Below are positions 34,288-47,443 of a stretch of DNA of 64,000 nt, in pieces (positions within the stretch are counted from its first letter, which is position 1; the number at the start of each line of letters is the position of its first letter). A program made the translations under genes and the position numbers. The DNA is from Leptospira licerasiae serovar Varillal str. VAR 010 (GTDB lineage: Bacteria; Spirochaetota; Leptospiria; Leptospirales; Leptospiraceae). Under the pieces are notes generated by a model. That model was not told the origin of the DNA and ran no database searches. It worked only from the letters and a program-made list of their open reading frames with translations. The stretch covers positions 372,001-436,000 of the forward strand of contig NZ_AHOO02000013.1 of NCBI RefSeq assembly GCF_000244755.1. Reading direction: 5' to 3'.

Positions 34288-34785
34288 TTAATCCTCGTCT
34301 TCTTCTTCCTTGTCGTCATCATCGTCGTCGGAATCATCATCATCTTCCTCATCTTCATCCTCGTCGTCATCGGAATCGTCATCCTCTTCGTCGTAGGATT
34401 CTCCCTCTTCACCATCTTCCATGTCCATAAGAGGTTTTGCAGCTTCTTCTGGAATGAAATCTTCTTCCATATCTTCTTCTGCGATAGGAGCTTGGGGAGC
34501 TTCGAATAGTCCGTTGAATTGAGAATAAGTAGCACCGTTTCCTTGTGCTTCGGCTTCTGTGATGGCTCTTTCTTCTTTAGTTACGTATTTGTACTGAACT
34601 TCGTCGTTTGCGAGTGCAAACATCGCTTGGACGGCAAGTTTGCGTCCTTTGATCTTTTTAGGTAATTCGAGTCTGTCGATTCTATCCAGGATTTGGAAGC
34701 CGGCTACGGCTCTTTCGTACTTGTTTTTTTTGGCCAGTTCAATCAAAGTTACAATATCGAATTCTGAATTCTGGTTCTGGGTCAT
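34288..34785 (-). CDS. rpoZ: RNA polymerase omega subunit (RpoZ) with long acidic tail
   Basis: 165 residues from the ATG at 34785, chosen because AGGA lies 8 bases upstream; an upstream in-frame Met at 34836 adds only an unlikely leader. The first 75 residues (DIVTLIELAKKNKYERAVAG, then LPKKIKGRKLAVQAMFALAN) match the leptospiral omega pattern. Omega assists folding and binding of the beta' subunit. The last 45 residues are almost all Asp, Glu and Ser, which is not a feature of standard omega proteins. The DNA of the tail is a repetitive GAN-codon run, prone to length change. The DUF115 gene follows it. Confidence 0.75.
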   Translation of the reverse strand: MTQNQNSEFDIVTLIELAKKNKYERAVAGFQILDRIDRLELPKKIKGRKLAVQAMFALANDEVQYKYVTKEERAITEAEAQGNGATYSQFNGLFEAPQAPIAEEDMEEDFIPEEAAKPLMDMEDGEEGESYDEEDDDSDDDEDEDEEDDDDSDDDDDDKEEEDED

Positions 34786-34916
34786 TTTGTATTCCTGAGA
34801 GGGGATAGAGGCCTTTGAAACTACCATCATTCTCAATTTCCCTTCTCTGTCAATCCCTTATATCTTTCGTTTATTCCTTGAATTCTGGGGAGAATCTTCG
34901 ATTTTGGTAAACGCCC

Positions 34917-35546
34917 ATGGATTCTCAGGCCAACTCCGATTCCAGGCTTAGTATTCCCTTTCCCAAGGGGATTTTCTTCCGCCTAATCCTTTTATTAATA
35001 GCGAGCCTTCTTACTGTTTGTGCTCCGTCAGAACAATCCAATCTAGGTGTCCAAGATTTTGAAGGCATCAGTTTGGAAGGAGAAAGTATCCGAATATCGG
35101 ATATTGCTGCTGACCGTATCGCACTCAATGTGTATGGTCCGAATTGCCTTCCTTGTATTAAGGAAATTCCGGTCTTAAATTATCTGAATGCGGAACTGAA
35201 AAAAACTCCTCATATCAAGTTGTACATGATCGTGGACCCGGATATATTTTTTGATAATCCGGAGGCTCTTTCTACGGAACAAAAAATGAAAGAAGCTGCG
35301 GTTTTGATGAAGGAAGAAGTCAAAAAATTCGGGATACAACTTCCGGTGCTCATTATGAAACCTCCTTTCAAAGTAGATCGAACTGAGGGACTTGTCACTG
35401 GAACTCCGGAAACACTTCTGCTAAAAACAAAACCTTTGATCCTATATTATAATTTTATCGGGCCAATCAGCGAGGAATCCGACCCGAATAAAATCCCTAA
35501 AAATATGAAGGTGATCTTCTTCAAAAGAATGGCCGGCCAATCATGA
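34917..35546 (+). CDS. TlpA/ResA-like thioredoxin-fold lipoprotein
   Basis: 209 residues. A hydrophobic segment at about 19-33 ends in LTVC, a lipobox with Cys35 as the lipidation site. The thioredoxin fold follows, with the redox motif NCLPC (Cys77 and Cys80) in [18 protein letters not shown], the usual position for TlpA/ResA-type proteins. The cis-Pro region is in [10 protein letters not shown]. It probably acts on disulfides in the periplasm. The stop overlaps the start of the amidotransferase gene (ATGA). It is divergent from rpoZ. Confidence 0.8.
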   Translation: MDSQANSDSRLSIPFPKGIFFRLILLLIASLLTVCAPSEQSNLGVQDFEGISLEGESIRISDIAADRIALNVYGPNCLPCIKEIPVLNYLNAELKKTPHIKLYMIVDPDIFFDNPEALSTEQKMKEAAVLMKEEVKKFGIQLPVLIMKPPFKVDRTEGLVTGTPETLLLKTKPLILYYNFIGPISEESDPNKIPKNMKVIFFKRMAGQS

Positions 35547-36238
35547 GATGTCTCATTGTTCGTTTCAAGGATTGTGAGGGTCCTGGAACTCTATTATATT
35601 CTTTGCAAGCTAGAAATTATAGGATTACCTATCATAACGCGTATGACGAACGAGTTCATATCGTTCCTGCGGCTCACCAAATGTTCGACCTGGTAGTATT
35701 TTTAGGCGGACCTCAAACTGTACATGATCCTAATCAGCATAAATTTTTCAAACCTTGGCTGGAACTAGCATCTCACTTAGTATCTATGAAAGATAAAAAG
35801 GTCATCGGTATCTGTTTGGGTTCTCAAATTTTAGCAACTGTTCTGGGCGCTAAGGTATACGAAGGAGAGAAAGGCCCGGAAGTAGGGTTTTCCGACGTAA
35901 AAGTAATAAATCCTTCTCATCCTGTGTTTTCTAAATTGGGCGGGATCTCTTCTTTTCCTGCTTTCCATCTACACGAAGACGTATTTGAGATCCCTAAAGG
36001 TGCTGATCATCTGTTACAAGGAAGTTTTTATTCTAACCAGATGTTTGGATATGAGAATCGAGTGTTCGGTATCCAGTGCCATCTAGAAGTAACAGAGAAT
36101 ATGTTGGGTGTTTGGAAGAATGTACATTCTGAGTTTATTAAAAAAGCAGGATGGATTCCCGGACCCGAAACGGAAGATCTTAGGTCTCAGATGGAAAGAG
36201 CTGGTAGAGCTCTCTTCGAAGGAATTTTGGATTTATAA
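35543..36238 (+). CDS. Class I glutamine amidotransferase (GuaA-N-like)
   Basis: 231-residue stand-alone GATase1 domain. The nucleophile is in [15 protein letters not shown] (about residue 98), and the His-Glu pair is in [11 protein letters not shown] (about residue 178). It resembles the amidotransferase half of GMP synthase, and similar free-standing proteins are often peptidase- or amidase-like with unknown substrate. It overlaps the TlpA-like lipoprotein gene by 4 bases. It is unlikely to be the GMP synthase itself, because the ATP-pyrophosphatase half is absent. Confidence 0.85.
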   Translation: MRCLIVRFKDCEGPGTLLYSLQARNYRITYHNAYDERVHIVPAAHQMFDLVVFLGGPQTVHDPNQHKFFKPWLELASHLVSMKDKKVIGICLGSQILATVLGAKVYEGEKGPEVGFSDVKVINPSHPVFSKLGGISSFPAFHLHEDVFEIPKGADHLLQGSFYSNQMFGYENRVFGIQCHLEVTENMLGVWKNVHSEFIKKAGWIPGPETEDLRSQMERAGRALFEGILDL

Positions 36239-36253
36239 TATTTCTTATCCAAT

Positions 36254-36270
36254 GTCCCGAATTCCGGGAC
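36254..36270 (+). terminator. Hairpin between the amidotransferase gene and secA
   Basis: GTCCCG and CGGGAC form a 6-bp perfect stem with a 5-base loop, 16 bases after the stop at 36238. Only a mixed AT tail follows, so it is a weak intrinsic terminator at best. It could also structure the secA leader. Confidence 0.4.
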
Positions 36271-36308
36271 TATTATCATATTGAATTGAAACGGTTAATG
36301 GTGCATAC

Positions 36309-39029
36309 ATGATTCAGAAATTACTCAGGGTCCTATTCGGAAGTAAATACGAAAGAGATCTTAAAAGACTTACTCCGATCGTAGTCCAAATCAATTCTTT
36401 GGAAGAGTCCATGCGCTCTCTGAGCGACTCCGAACTTTCTTCCCAAACTAGAAAGTTTAAAGAGAGACTCTCTAAGGGAGAAACTTTGGATGATATCCTT
36501 CCGGAAGCATTCGCTACCGTAAGAGAGGCAGCCTTGAGAAAATTAGGGATGCGCCATTTCGATGTGCAGATGATGGGCGGTATCTCTCTTCATTGGGGAA
36601 ATATCTCCGAGATGAAGACCGGAGAGGGTAAAACTCTAACTTCTACCCTTGCAGTTTATCTAAATGCGTTAGCGGGTAAAGGTGTTCATGTCGTTACAGT
36701 GAACGATTATCTGGCAAGAAGGGACGCAAATTGGATGAAACCGATTTACGATTTCCTGGAATTGTCCGTCGGGATCATCCAACACGATATGGACCATGAT
36801 GATCGGAAAAAGGCTTATTCTGCCGATATCACCTACGGAACTAATAACGAATACGGTTTCGATTATCTGAGAGACAATATGGTTTCTCATATCGATCATA
36901 AAGTGCAAAGAAGCCATTACTTTGCGATTGTGGACGAGGTGGACTCGATCTTGATCGACGAAGCAAGAACACCTCTCATCATCTCCGGTCCATCCGACGA
37001 ATCCACGGACAAATACACTCGTATAGACAAGATCATTCCTAAGTTGATCGAAGGCGAAGATTACGAGAAAGACGAAAAGGCAAAAAACACTCTCATGACT
37101 GAAAAGGGTGTGGCTCATGTGGAAGAGATCTTAGGGATTGAGAACTTATACGCACCTCAAAACGTGGATCTGGTACATCATGTTCACCAAGCATTAAAAG
37201 CTCATAAAATATTCCAGAGGGACGTGGACTATGTGGTCCAAAACGGAGAAGTGATCATCGTAGACGAGTTCACCGGTCGTTTGATGTCCGGCCGACGATA
37301 TTCAGACGGTCTTCACCAAGCTTTGGAAGCAAAAGAAGGAGTTCCTATCGCCAGGGAATCCCAAACTTTGGCGAGTATCACTTTTCAGAATTATTTCAGA
37401 TTATACGAAAAACTTTCGGGTATGACCGGAACGGCCGATACGGAAGCGGAAGAATTCCATAAGATCTATAATCTAGATGTGATCGTAATTCCTCCGAACG
37501 TTCCTGTTCAAAGAAAGGATGCGGCTGATAGAGTTTATAGAACTGAAAAAGAAAAGTTCGCAGCTATTTTAAACGAGATCAAGGATTGTCGCGATAAAAA
37601 ACAACCTGTTCTTGTCGGAACCATCTCTATCGAAAAATCAGAGGTTCTTGCTAGGCTTTTAGCACAAGCAGGGATTGCGCATAACGTTCTGAACGCTAAA
37701 TTCCACGAAAAAGAAGCGGAGATCATCGCAAACGCAGGAAAACCTGCGGCAGTTACAATCGCTACTAACATGGCGGGAAGGGGAACTGACATCGTTTTAG
37801 GTGGAGCTCAGTTATTTAAGGAAAGTTTGGAATCCTGGAAGGAATCCGATCCGGTCATCAGCGAATTTAAGGAAGCTGTCGTTCGTGCGGATTTTGAAAG
37901 AGCGGAATCCATTTCTCAAAGATTAGATTCTCAGGCAAAAAAATCCAAAGCGAATGAGATACTTACAAGCGCAAAGATCTGGAGAAAGAACCACGAAGAA
38001 GTTCTAGAAGCGGGCGGACTTCACATTTTAGGAACGGAAAGACATGAGGCGAGAAGGATAGACAACCAGCTCAGAGGTCGTTCCGGTCGCCAAGGAGATC
38101 CGGGTTCGAGCAGATTTTATCTTTCCTTACAAGACGACCTAATGAGGATTTTCGGATCGGACAGGATCGCAGGCATCATGGAAAGACTCAAGATGCCGGA
38201 AGGGCAAGAGATAGAGCATCCAATGGTGTCTAACGCGATTGCCAGGGCGCAAAAAAGGGTAGAAGGTCATAACTTCGATATTCGTAAGCACCTTTTGGAA
38301 TATGACGATGTGATGAATCGCCAAAGGATCGTCATCTACAAGATGAGAAACGAAGTACTGGAAGGTGGAGACGTAACCGGTCAGGCAAAAAGTTTCTTAG
38401 AAGAAATGATAGAGGCCCAAGTAGTTGCCACCTGTGAAGGTGGAAATCCTAACGGTTGGGAATGGGAAGTTTTAAAAGAATGGTTCGAAGGACTTGGACT
38501 TCCTTGGAAAGTGGACCAAGACGAAATTAAAAAATCCAAAAATCCCCAGTTGGCTATTTTCGATTCTTTGAATAATGCAGCACAAACTTTCTACCAAGAA
38601 AAAGCTGATCGGATCGGCGCCGACGTTTGGAAACTTTTAGAAAGAAATATTTTCCTGGATATCCTGGACCATCGCTGGAAAGAACATCTCTATTCCATGG
38701 ACCATCTGAGAGAAGGTATCTGGACTGTAGGTTACGGAGAAAAGAATCCGCTCGTAGAATATAAACTCCAAGGTTTCAGATTATTCGACCAAGCAATCGA
38801 GAACATGAAATATGAGATCGTTAGCTTCTTACTACGTGTGGAAGTTACGGAAAAAACCCAGTTGCCTGAAGAGAAAAAAGAATATAAAAAAGTAGGACAA
38901 GAACTGACCGGAGGCTTCCAAGAATTGCAGGGGGCTAAACCTAAAAATCCGGCGGCAGAGGCTATGCCTGTTACTTCCGGCGGCGGCGGTTCTTCCGAAA
39001 GGAAGACGAGCAGAAGGAAAAGAAAATGA
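36309..39029 (+). CDS. secA: Preprotein translocase ATPase SecA
   Basis: 906 residues, the motor of the Sec pathway. Walker A is MKTGEGKT at 103-110, [18 protein letters not shown] marks the DEAD-like box, and [14 protein letters not shown] and [18 protein letters not shown] mark the second helicase half. The substrate-binding crosslinking domain lies between, and the C-terminal helical scaffold follows. The C-terminus ends in a Gly/Ser linker and a basic run (KTSRRKRK) and has no Cys-rich zinc motif, so the usual SecB/phospholipid-binding tail is missing. Its last 4 bases overlap the next lipoprotein gene. Confidence 0.96.
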   Translation: MIQKLLRVLFGSKYERDLKRLTPIVVQINSLEESMRSLSDSELSSQTRKFKERLSKGETLDDILPEAFATVREAALRKLGMRHFDVQMMGGISLHWGNISEMKTGEGKTLTSTLAVYLNALAGKGVHVVTVNDYLARRDANWMKPIYDFLELSVGIIQHDMDHDDRKKAYSADITYGTNNEYGFDYLRDNMVSHIDHKVQRSHYFAIVDEVDSILIDEARTPLIISGPSDESTDKYTRIDKIIPKLIEGEDYEKDEKAKNTLMTEKGVAHVEEILGIENLYAPQNVDLVHHVHQALKAHKIFQRDVDYVVQNGEVIIVDEFTGRLMSGRRYSDGLHQALEAKEGVPIARESQTLASITFQNYFRLYEKLSGMTGTADTEAEEFHKIYNLDVIVIPPNVPVQRKDAADRVYRTEKEKFAAILNEIKDCRDKKQPVLVGTISIEKSEVLARLLAQAGIAHNVLNAKFHEKEAEIIANAGKPAAVTIATNMAGRGTDIVLGGAQLFKESLESWKESDPVISEFKEAVVRADFERAESISQRLDSQAKKSKANEILTSAKIWRKNHEEVLEAGGLHILGTERHEARRIDNQLRGRSGRQGDPGSSRFYLSLQDDLMRIFGSDRIAGIMERLKMPEGQEIEHPMVSNAIARAQKRVEGHNFDIRKHLLEYDDVMNRQRIVIYKMRNEVLEGGDVTGQAKSFLEEMIEAQVVATCEGGNPNGWEWEVLKEWFEGLGLPWKVDQDEIKKSKNPQLAIFDSLNNAAQTFYQEKADRIGADVWKLLERNIFLDILDHRWKEHLYSMDHLREGIWTVGYGEKNPLVEYKLQGFRLFDQAIENMKYEIVSFLLRVEVTEKTQLPEEKKEYKKVGQELTGGFQELQGAKPKNPAAEAMPVTSGGGGSSERKTSRRKRK

Positions 39030-39511
39030 GATCCTTATTCGTATTTACTCTCTGTTTATTCTCCTTTCTTCAGTGTGCATATTTTTTTCCTGAATCATCA
39101 AGTAAGGAATCTAAGAGTCCGAAACGTTTGTATTCAGAGTGTATGGAAACCTTCGCAGATGATACGAAGTGTAAGGAATTCGTACTCAAATCTATTCCGG
39201 ATGCGGACATAAGTTTACTTGGGAAAGATGCGGATCCGAATGCAGTACAGGCTTCTAACACTATTTTTATCAGAGAAGAGTTGGTCCGGTCCTTACTTTA
39301 TCAAAATAAATTATTCGTAAAAAACAAACTGGGCGAGCCGGACGAGAAAAGGATCGTAAACAATTGGGCCCCAGGAATGGAAGAATGGCTTTATTATAGG
39401 CCTGTTTCTAAATTTGCGGAAGGGTCCAGACCGGATAGGGAGATATTGATTCGCTTTCAGCGAGGTGCAGTAGTCCATGTAGGTTATACCCCACCTAGTC
39501 AAAATCGTTAG
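39026..39511 (+). CDS. Hypothetical lipoprotein downstream of secA
   Basis: 161 residues. The signal ends FSFLQC, a lipobox with Cys17. Three further Cys are in the first part of the mature protein. The C-terminal part is a compact basic domain ([50 protein letters not shown]) that resembles the SmpA/BamE-like fold, in which a short lipoprotein contributes to outer-membrane assembly. That resemblance is only by pattern. It is translationally coupled to secA by an ATGA overlap. Confidence 0.65.
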   Translation: MRSLFVFTLCLFSFLQCAYFFPESSSKESKSPKRLYSECMETFADDTKCKEFVLKSIPDADISLLGKDADPNAVQASNTIFIREELVRSLLYQNKLFVKNKLGEPDEKRIVNNWAPGMEEWLYYRPVSKFAEGSRPDREILIRFQRGAVVHVGYTPPSQNR

Positions 39512-39608
39512 ACAGACTATCAGTAAATTCAACAAAAAACGAATAGGAATGTTGGGTGTTTATTCGTAATATATAGTAAGGATTGACGGAATATACTCCT
39601 ATATTCTT

Positions 39609-39974
39609 TTGGCAATAGTGCGGCGCATACCTTACATTCTGCTAATTTTCTTACAGATAGCTCTGGTAATCTTCTCATCTACTTTGGAATGGGTGGATAA
39701 GGAACAAGAAAGCCGCCTTATTTCTTTATCCCAAACAAAGAAAAACATTTCAACCGCCCTTGAATCGGACCTTAAGGATTCAGAAGGATTACTTTACACA
39801 CAAGCTAGAGAAAGAGACAGCAGACTTGTTGATTTTCTGGCAGATGAGTTAGTTACCTGTCCTTGGTCTCCATCCTCCTTCGATTCTAGTATCGTATTTG
39901 TAAGCGGCCAGCATAGAGCGGACCGACTTCTACACTTTTCCCTAACAAACCTTCCCCCACCTAGCCTGGCTTAA
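39609..39974 (+). CDS. Small exported protein at the head of the metal-efflux locus
   Basis: 121 residues from a TTG at 39609, with a GTG at 39618 that may be the true start. An N-terminal hydrophobic segment (PYILLIFLQIALVIFSSTLE) would be a signal or anchor. The rest is charged, and the C-terminal part contains several His residues (GQHRADRLLHFSL). No named family recognised. It lies 109 bases before the TolC-like gene of the RND operon in the same direction, like the small periplasmic proteins often found ahead of such operons, but no function can be assigned. Confidence 0.5.
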   Translation: MAIVRRIPYILLIFLQIALVIFSSTLEWVDKEQESRLISLSQTKKNISTALESDLKDSEGLLYTQARERDSRLVDFLADELVTCPWSPSSFDSSIVFVSGQHRADRLLHFSLTNLPPPSLA

Positions 39975-39990
39975 TCGTTTATATTACTTC

Positions 39991-40029
39991 GGAACGATTC
40001 TCGAGCCATAGGTATATTGGCATCGTTCC
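39991..40029. promoter_or_regulatory. Nested inverted repeat upstream of the efflux operon
   Basis: GGAACGAT (39991-39998) is answered by ATCGTTCC (40022-40029), with an inner GCCA/TGGC pair at 40005-40008 and 40018-40021. It lies in the 109-base gap before the TolC-like gene at 40084. It could be an operator for a metal-responsive regulator or an RNA hairpin. No regulator gene is adjacent. Confidence 0.4.
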
Positions 40030-40083
40030 ATAGGGGGCCTTTGCGTAAGCTAAAGCTATCTTTAGGGATAACTTCGTACAACT

Positions 40084-41499
40084 ATGAATAAAAAGATACT
40101 AACGTTTCTAATCTTGGTCTGGGCCACGAATCAGACCGTATCCCAGCCGGATAGTCCTGGAGCTGCTCCTATTGGACTTGATCCTTTATATTCCGAAGCA
40201 AAGATCGCGGCTGCTTCCGGAGATCAGGAAAGGACACAGGTTCGTTTGGAACTTGCCAAGGCGGAAGAACTGCTCTGGAAGAATAACCTTCTATTACTCG
40301 CATCAAAATTTAATATAGACGCGAGAAAAGCTGGCATAGAGCAAGCAGGCCTTTACGCGAACCCGAATATTTTCGTGGATCAAAGTATTTTTGCGGAACC
40401 TACTCAACGTTATTTCGATTTTACCAGATCCGGACAAACTGTAGTGCAGATCCAACAAGTATTCTTACTAGGCGGTAAGATAGACAAACGGATCAGAGTG
40501 GCCGAATTAAGCGCTAAGATGAGCGAGCAGGAATTTTATGATCTCGCTCGAGCGCTGATCACTAAACTTCGTAGGACCTTCTACTTTATTCATTATTATA
40601 GGGATGCGATCGCTTTTTACGATAGGAGTCTGATCGCTCTGGATAAGACGGTAAACTCGGCGGAGCTTGCCTACAAAAGAAGAGCAGTTCTTCAATCGGA
40701 AGTTTTACGTTTAAAAGCTCTTTTATTCTTTTTAAGGAAGGAAAGAGAAGATCTTAGGATAAAAGTTCTGGAGAAGGAAGCGGATTTAAGAGTTTTACTC
40801 AACGAAGAAACTTATAAAAGTCAATCCGTCGCGATTGTTCCCGTCCTAGATTTGGACTTTGTGGAGAAAGCCACCTTAGAAGGTTTAAAATTAGATAATA
40901 TGCTTTCTAAGGCTAGGGAATACAGACCTGACCTGAAAAAAGCGGTGCAGGCGTTAAGATACGAAGAAGCGAACCTAGAACTACAACATGCAAACGCTAT
41001 CCCGGATCTAGCATTCGGTCCTATGTATAACAGAGGGGGAACTGCTTTCCAGAACTACTGGGGAGTTACCGCTCAGTTGAATATTCCGATCTTCGATAGG
41101 AACCAAGGTAATATCAAGGCCGCCGAAAAATCCATCCAAGTCAGAAAACAAGAATTGAAAAACCTGATCTTGGAAGTGGAGAACGATGTGAGCGTTGCTT
41201 TGGCTACCGCAAAGGCAAAAGACGATCTTTATAAAAAATTCAGGAATACTTATACTAAGGACTACGCTGATCTAGCAGAGGATATGATCCTTAGTTACGA
41301 AAAACGTTATATATCCATTTTAGAATTCGCCGACTTCTTCGAAACATACAGATCCAGTATTGTGGAAATGTTACGCCTCCAAACTGATAGAATGGAAGCG
41401 ATTGAAGGAGTAAATTACTCGGTCGGAACGGGGCTGATCGTCCCAAGTTACAAATCCAACGGAGAATCCGGTGGTGCTAAGGAAGGGAGCTCGAAATGA
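40084..41499 (+). CDS. TolC-family outer-membrane efflux protein (CzcC-like)
   Basis: 471 residues: a signal peptide, then two outer-membrane-factor repeats with long helices ([20 protein letters not shown], and the second repeat starting near [12 protein letters not shown]) and the typical [16 protein letters not shown] segment. It forms the outer-membrane duct of a tripartite efflux pump. Its stop overlaps the start of the adaptor gene by 4 bases. It is the first clear gene of the operon running to 46533. CzcC/CusC-type membership is inferred from the neighbouring heavy-metal pump. Confidence 0.9.
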   Translation: MNKKILTFLILVWATNQTVSQPDSPGAAPIGLDPLYSEAKIAAASGDQERTQVRLELAKAEELLWKNNLLLLASKFNIDARKAGIEQAGLYANPNIFVDQSIFAEPTQRYFDFTRSGQTVVQIQQVFLLGGKIDKRIRVAELSAKMSEQEFYDLARALITKLRRTFYFIHYYRDAIAFYDRSLIALDKTVNSAELAYKRRAVLQSEVLRLKALLFFLRKEREDLRIKVLEKEADLRVLLNEETYKSQSVAIVPVLDLDFVEKATLEGLKLDNMLSKAREYRPDLKKAVQALRYEEANLELQHANAIPDLAFGPMYNRGGTAFQNYWGVTAQLNIPIFDRNQGNIKAAEKSIQVRKQELKNLILEVENDVSVALATAKAKDDLYKKFRNTYTKDYADLAEDMILSYEKRYISILEFADFFETYRSSIVEMLRLQTDRMEAIEGVNYSVGTGLIVPSYKSNGESGGAKEGSSK

Positions 41500-42491
41500 T
41501 TCCATCATCTAACAAACTTAGGATTATATTAATCGTTCTGGTGGCGGCAGTTTCCGTTTCCATCGTATCTTTTACCTTGAGCAGGGGGGCAAAGAAGAAT
41601 GCTCCTCGACCGCAAAAGGCAATCGTACATGATCACGGCGAAAGGATAGAGTTTAAAGAAAATAGTCCCGGCCTAGAGATCGTTAAAAGTGCTGAGATAG
41701 GTAAACCTGGAGAATTCGTAAACGTAGAAGCTCCTGCAAGGTTGATAGCCACTACTTCTCCTTCCGTATCGGATTCTGAACAGATCGTATTATTCGAATC
41801 TGCGGAGTTGAACGACCTATATGTCGGTTACGTTCATGCTAAGAACAGTCTGAACAGATCCCGTAAGAACTTGGATCGTATCAAAGATATGTTCAAACAT
41901 AGAGTAGCAACCGAAAAAGATCTGATCGAAGCAGAGACCGAAGTGAATAACGACGAGGCAGAATTCGCTGAGTTCGAAGGAAAACTGAGAGCTGTCGGTT
42001 TGAACCCGGCATTGATCAAAAAGGCACCGGGCCAAACTGCTTGGATCATCTCAGACGTTCCAGAATCACAACTTTCCAGTCTGCAAAAAGGAAAAAGGGT
42101 GAGAGTCGTATTCAACTCCTTCCCGAACCAAGAATGGGCAGGGACAGCGGAGGCTTTAGGAGATAACGTGGATCCTTTTACAAGGACCGTAAAAGTCAGG
42201 ATCGCCATTAAAAACGAAGGTTATAGATTAAAACCTGGAATGTTCGCAACCGTAAAATTCCCCGAAGAAACAGGAAGCGATTCTGTTGTGATCCCTTTCA
42301 ACTCGGTAGTTACCGTAGAGGGTAAAAACTACGTATTCGTAGAAGAAACTCCGCGCGAATTTTTCAGAAGAGAAGTCGTTCTCGGGATCTCCACCAGAGA
42401 AAGGGTCAATGTATTAGAAGGTCTGACAAAAGGCGATAGGGTAGTAGTCGAAGGTGCCATCCTGTTAAAGGGACTTAGTTTCGGATTTTAA
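41496..42491 (+). CDS. RND efflux periplasmic adaptor (CzcB/CusB-like)
   Basis: 331-residue membrane-fusion protein with one N-terminal membrane anchor (about 8-26). A helical hairpin follows ([19 protein letters not shown], then [20 protein letters not shown]), then a beta-barrel domain with [13 protein letters not shown] and [19 protein letters not shown], and a C-terminal [11 protein letters not shown] segment. There is no His-rich or Met-rich metal-binding N-terminus beyond a single HDHG. The gene is coupled to the TolC-like gene by an ATGA overlap and precedes an outer-membrane candidate gene by 5 bases. Confidence 0.9.
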   Translation: MIPSSNKLRIILIVLVAAVSVSIVSFTLSRGAKKNAPRPQKAIVHDHGERIEFKENSPGLEIVKSAEIGKPGEFVNVEAPARLIATTSPSVSDSEQIVLFESAELNDLYVGYVHAKNSLNRSRKNLDRIKDMFKHRVATEKDLIEAETEVNNDEAEFAEFEGKLRAVGLNPALIKKAPGQTAWIISDVPESQLSSLQKGKRVRVVFNSFPNQEWAGTAEALGDNVDPFTRTVKVRIAIKNEGYRLKPGMFATVKFPEETGSDSVVIPFNSVVTVEGKNYVFVEETPREFFRREVVLGISTRERVNVLEGLTKGDRVVVEGAILLKGLSFGF

Positions 42492-42496
42492 TCTCT

Positions 42497-43239
42497 ATGA
42501 AAAGAATACTAAGTTTTATTATTATAATATTCTTATTTTCTTTTGTTTCTTCCGTTTATTCGGAGGAAAAGAAGAAGGACGAGAAAAACGAGAAGAGCGG
42601 AGAATATTCTCCGGAATGGACACCTGATCCGGAACGTAAGACCAGATTCGGAGAAGAGGAGAAGGACGACCTTACTCAGAAGTCACTTCCTAAAACTACG
42701 AACTTTTTCGTATATGGAGCGAGTATAGGCTCTCCCGGAAGTATCAATTTCAATCTAGGTTACTACTATAAAGATATCGTAATACGAGGATCAGGCGGAC
42801 ATTGGGGACCTCATTGGTGGGGTTGGCAGGCGGATCTAGGATTTAGTTTTTGGAAAACTTCGGTGATCGCTCATAGTGTTTCCGTGGTGCTCGGACAATT
42901 CCAAGTGGATCCTTTCGCTCCTGAGTTGGGAAGAGGCGGACAAACTTCTTATCCTACAGGTACTAATTTTCCAGGATACCAGCATAGAGATCCTACTTTC
43001 GAGGATCTGATCATTCGTTCTTATGTAGCTCAGCAGAATCCGAATCTTGCCACTTTTCTTGAATATGATAGTAGGGACAAACAGAAGGTAACTTTAAACC
43101 AAAGATATATAGGACTTACCTATGATTTCCTTTTAGGAAATTTCTTTTTGCAGGTTGGCGGCGGGATCGGAAGCGGAGATTATAAAAATCCTCAGCTTCT
43201 CATCCAACTTGGCTACCTGTTCGATACGAGGTCTTACTA

Positions 43240-43240
<1 letters not shown>
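42497..43240 (+). CDS. Outer-membrane candidate inserted between adaptor and pump genes
   Basis: 247 residues with a signal peptide ([19 protein letters not shown]), a charged linker rich in Lys and Glu, and a mature domain of amphipathic beta-like strands containing an unusual Trp/His/Gly cluster ([12 protein letters not shown] at about residues 99-110). It ends in a strand with aromatic terminal residues (FDTRSY), as outer-membrane barrels often do. The family is not recognised. Its stop and the pump's start share a base (TAATG), so it is an integral part of the operon. The His/Trp cluster is a possible metal contact, by inference only. Confidence 0.65.
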
Positions 43241-46521
<3,281 letters not shown>

Positions 46522-46533
<12 letters not shown>

Positions 46534-46555
46534 CCTAAAACGGTTGACGCTTTTT
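46522..46555 (+). terminator. Intrinsic terminator of the efflux operon
   Basis: AAAAAGCGT and ACGCTTTTT form the outer stem, with one G-U pair and a further AACC/GGTT inner stem closing a 6-base loop, and end in a T run. The stem starts inside the last codons of the pump gene and contains its TAA (46531-46533). The A-rich left flank also lets it act on the other strand. Confidence 0.85.
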
Positions 46556-46602
46556 GCGTTCATAGTATGCACTTAGGCCTAAATATAGATTAGGTGATGA
46601 CT

Positions 46603-47004
46603 ATGAATTTACCCGAAAAAATTTTGATCCTAACCGGAGTTTTAAATTTAGCGTACGGAAGTTTGACAGGATTTGCATACGCATTCGCAAGAATGAAGGC
46701 GGAATTCCCTTCTAGATACCTGCAGGCGGCACATATTGGCCCCTTAATGCAAGGAGCTATGATCCTAGGTTTGGTATTTGCATTTCAATATGCACTTCTC
46801 TCCGAAACCACCGCTTTAATCGGAGCGATCTCATTCGCAGTTTCTTCCGGATTTATAGCTTTGAAGGATACGGTGGATTGGCTCCAGGGGATCAAAGACG
46901 AATTCAAAGAAAATCCTGCTCTTGGGAAGATCCTGGGTGGAATTGGAGTCACCGCAAATTTGGTAGGGATTGCGATCATCGTTTATGGGGTTTTAGTAGC
47001 TTAA
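46603..47004 (+). CDS. Small integral membrane protein
   Basis: About 133 residues from the ATG at 46603, chosen because AGGTGA, part of the canonical ribosome-binding sequence, lies 5 bases upstream; GTG 46594 and ATG 46597 are also in frame. Four hydrophobic segments are visible (ILILTGVLNLAYGSLTGFAY, HIGPLMQGAMILGLVFAF, TALIGAISFAVSSGFIAL and the C-terminal GIGVTANLVGIAIIVYGVLV). No family recognised. It follows the terminator of the efflux operon, so it is probably a separate transcript. Confidence 0.65.
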   Translation: MNLPEKILILTGVLNLAYGSLTGFAYAFARMKAEFPSRYLQAAHIGPLMQGAMILGLVFAFQYALLSETTALIGAISFAVSSGFIALKDTVDWLQGIKDEFKENPALGKILGGIGVTANLVGIAIIVYGVLVA

Positions 47005-47191
47005 TAGAAAGGATAAAATAGCGGGGTGCGGTCCAGAACTGATCGGTTATCCGACGTATAAATCATAAAAATCTATCTAGGGATTATACAATTTCTTAGA
47101 TAGAATTTTGGAATTATGGACCAAGAAACAGCTAACAGCTCGAAGTTTTTTTTCATTTTTTTCGCTCTAAAAATCTTAAGAGGGATTTGAG

Positions 47192-47335
47192 ATGAGCGAG
47201 GACTTAAAGGCAAAACTGAAAAAAGCAGAAACAGGCTTTTGGAAAAAAACATTCAGATCCTGTTGGAATATCCTTCCTCATTCTCTTAGAAGGCAATTGG
47301 TAGCCATGTCGGGACAATCGGATCTGGATTTTTGA
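47192..47335 (+). CDS. Small basic hypothetical protein (47 aa)
   Basis: An open frame from ATG 47192 to TGA 47335 with AGAGGG about 8 bases upstream. The product is basic with an amphipathic, Trp-containing middle (FWKKTFRSCWNILPHSLRRQ) and no signal peptide. It is followed after about 55 bases by a hairpin terminator in the same direction, which supports a real short transcript. The preceding 187 bases (47005-47191) are AT-rich and show no other gene. Family unknown. Confidence 0.45.
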   Translation: MSEDLKAKLKKAETGFWKKTFRSCWNILPHSLRRQLVAMSGQSDLDF

Positions 47336-47390
47336 GTAGTTTCCCTTCTTCTCTCCCTGCTTAACACTTTATCAATTCCTATGGAGATAA

Positions 47391-47420
47391 AAAAAGAGCG
47401 CCCTTTCGGACGCTCTTTTT
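47391..47420. terminator. Bidirectional terminator between the small gene and the porin
   Basis: AAAAAGAGCG and CGCTCTTTTT form a 10-bp stem around a 10-base loop, with A-rich and T-rich sides that give a T tail on both strands. It lies between the end of a plus-strand small gene (47335) and the end of the minus-strand porin gene (47444), so it can serve both. Confidence 0.85.
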
Positions 47421-47443
47421 CGTAGAAATCTACTGAATTCGAA

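Noticed and set aside
34219..34509. Plus-strand hydrophobic open frame of 96 codons opposite rpoZ
   Set aside because: It is the antisense image of the GAN-rich acidic tail, which reads as Ile/Val/Phe on the other strand. It has no ribosome-binding site and no independent support.
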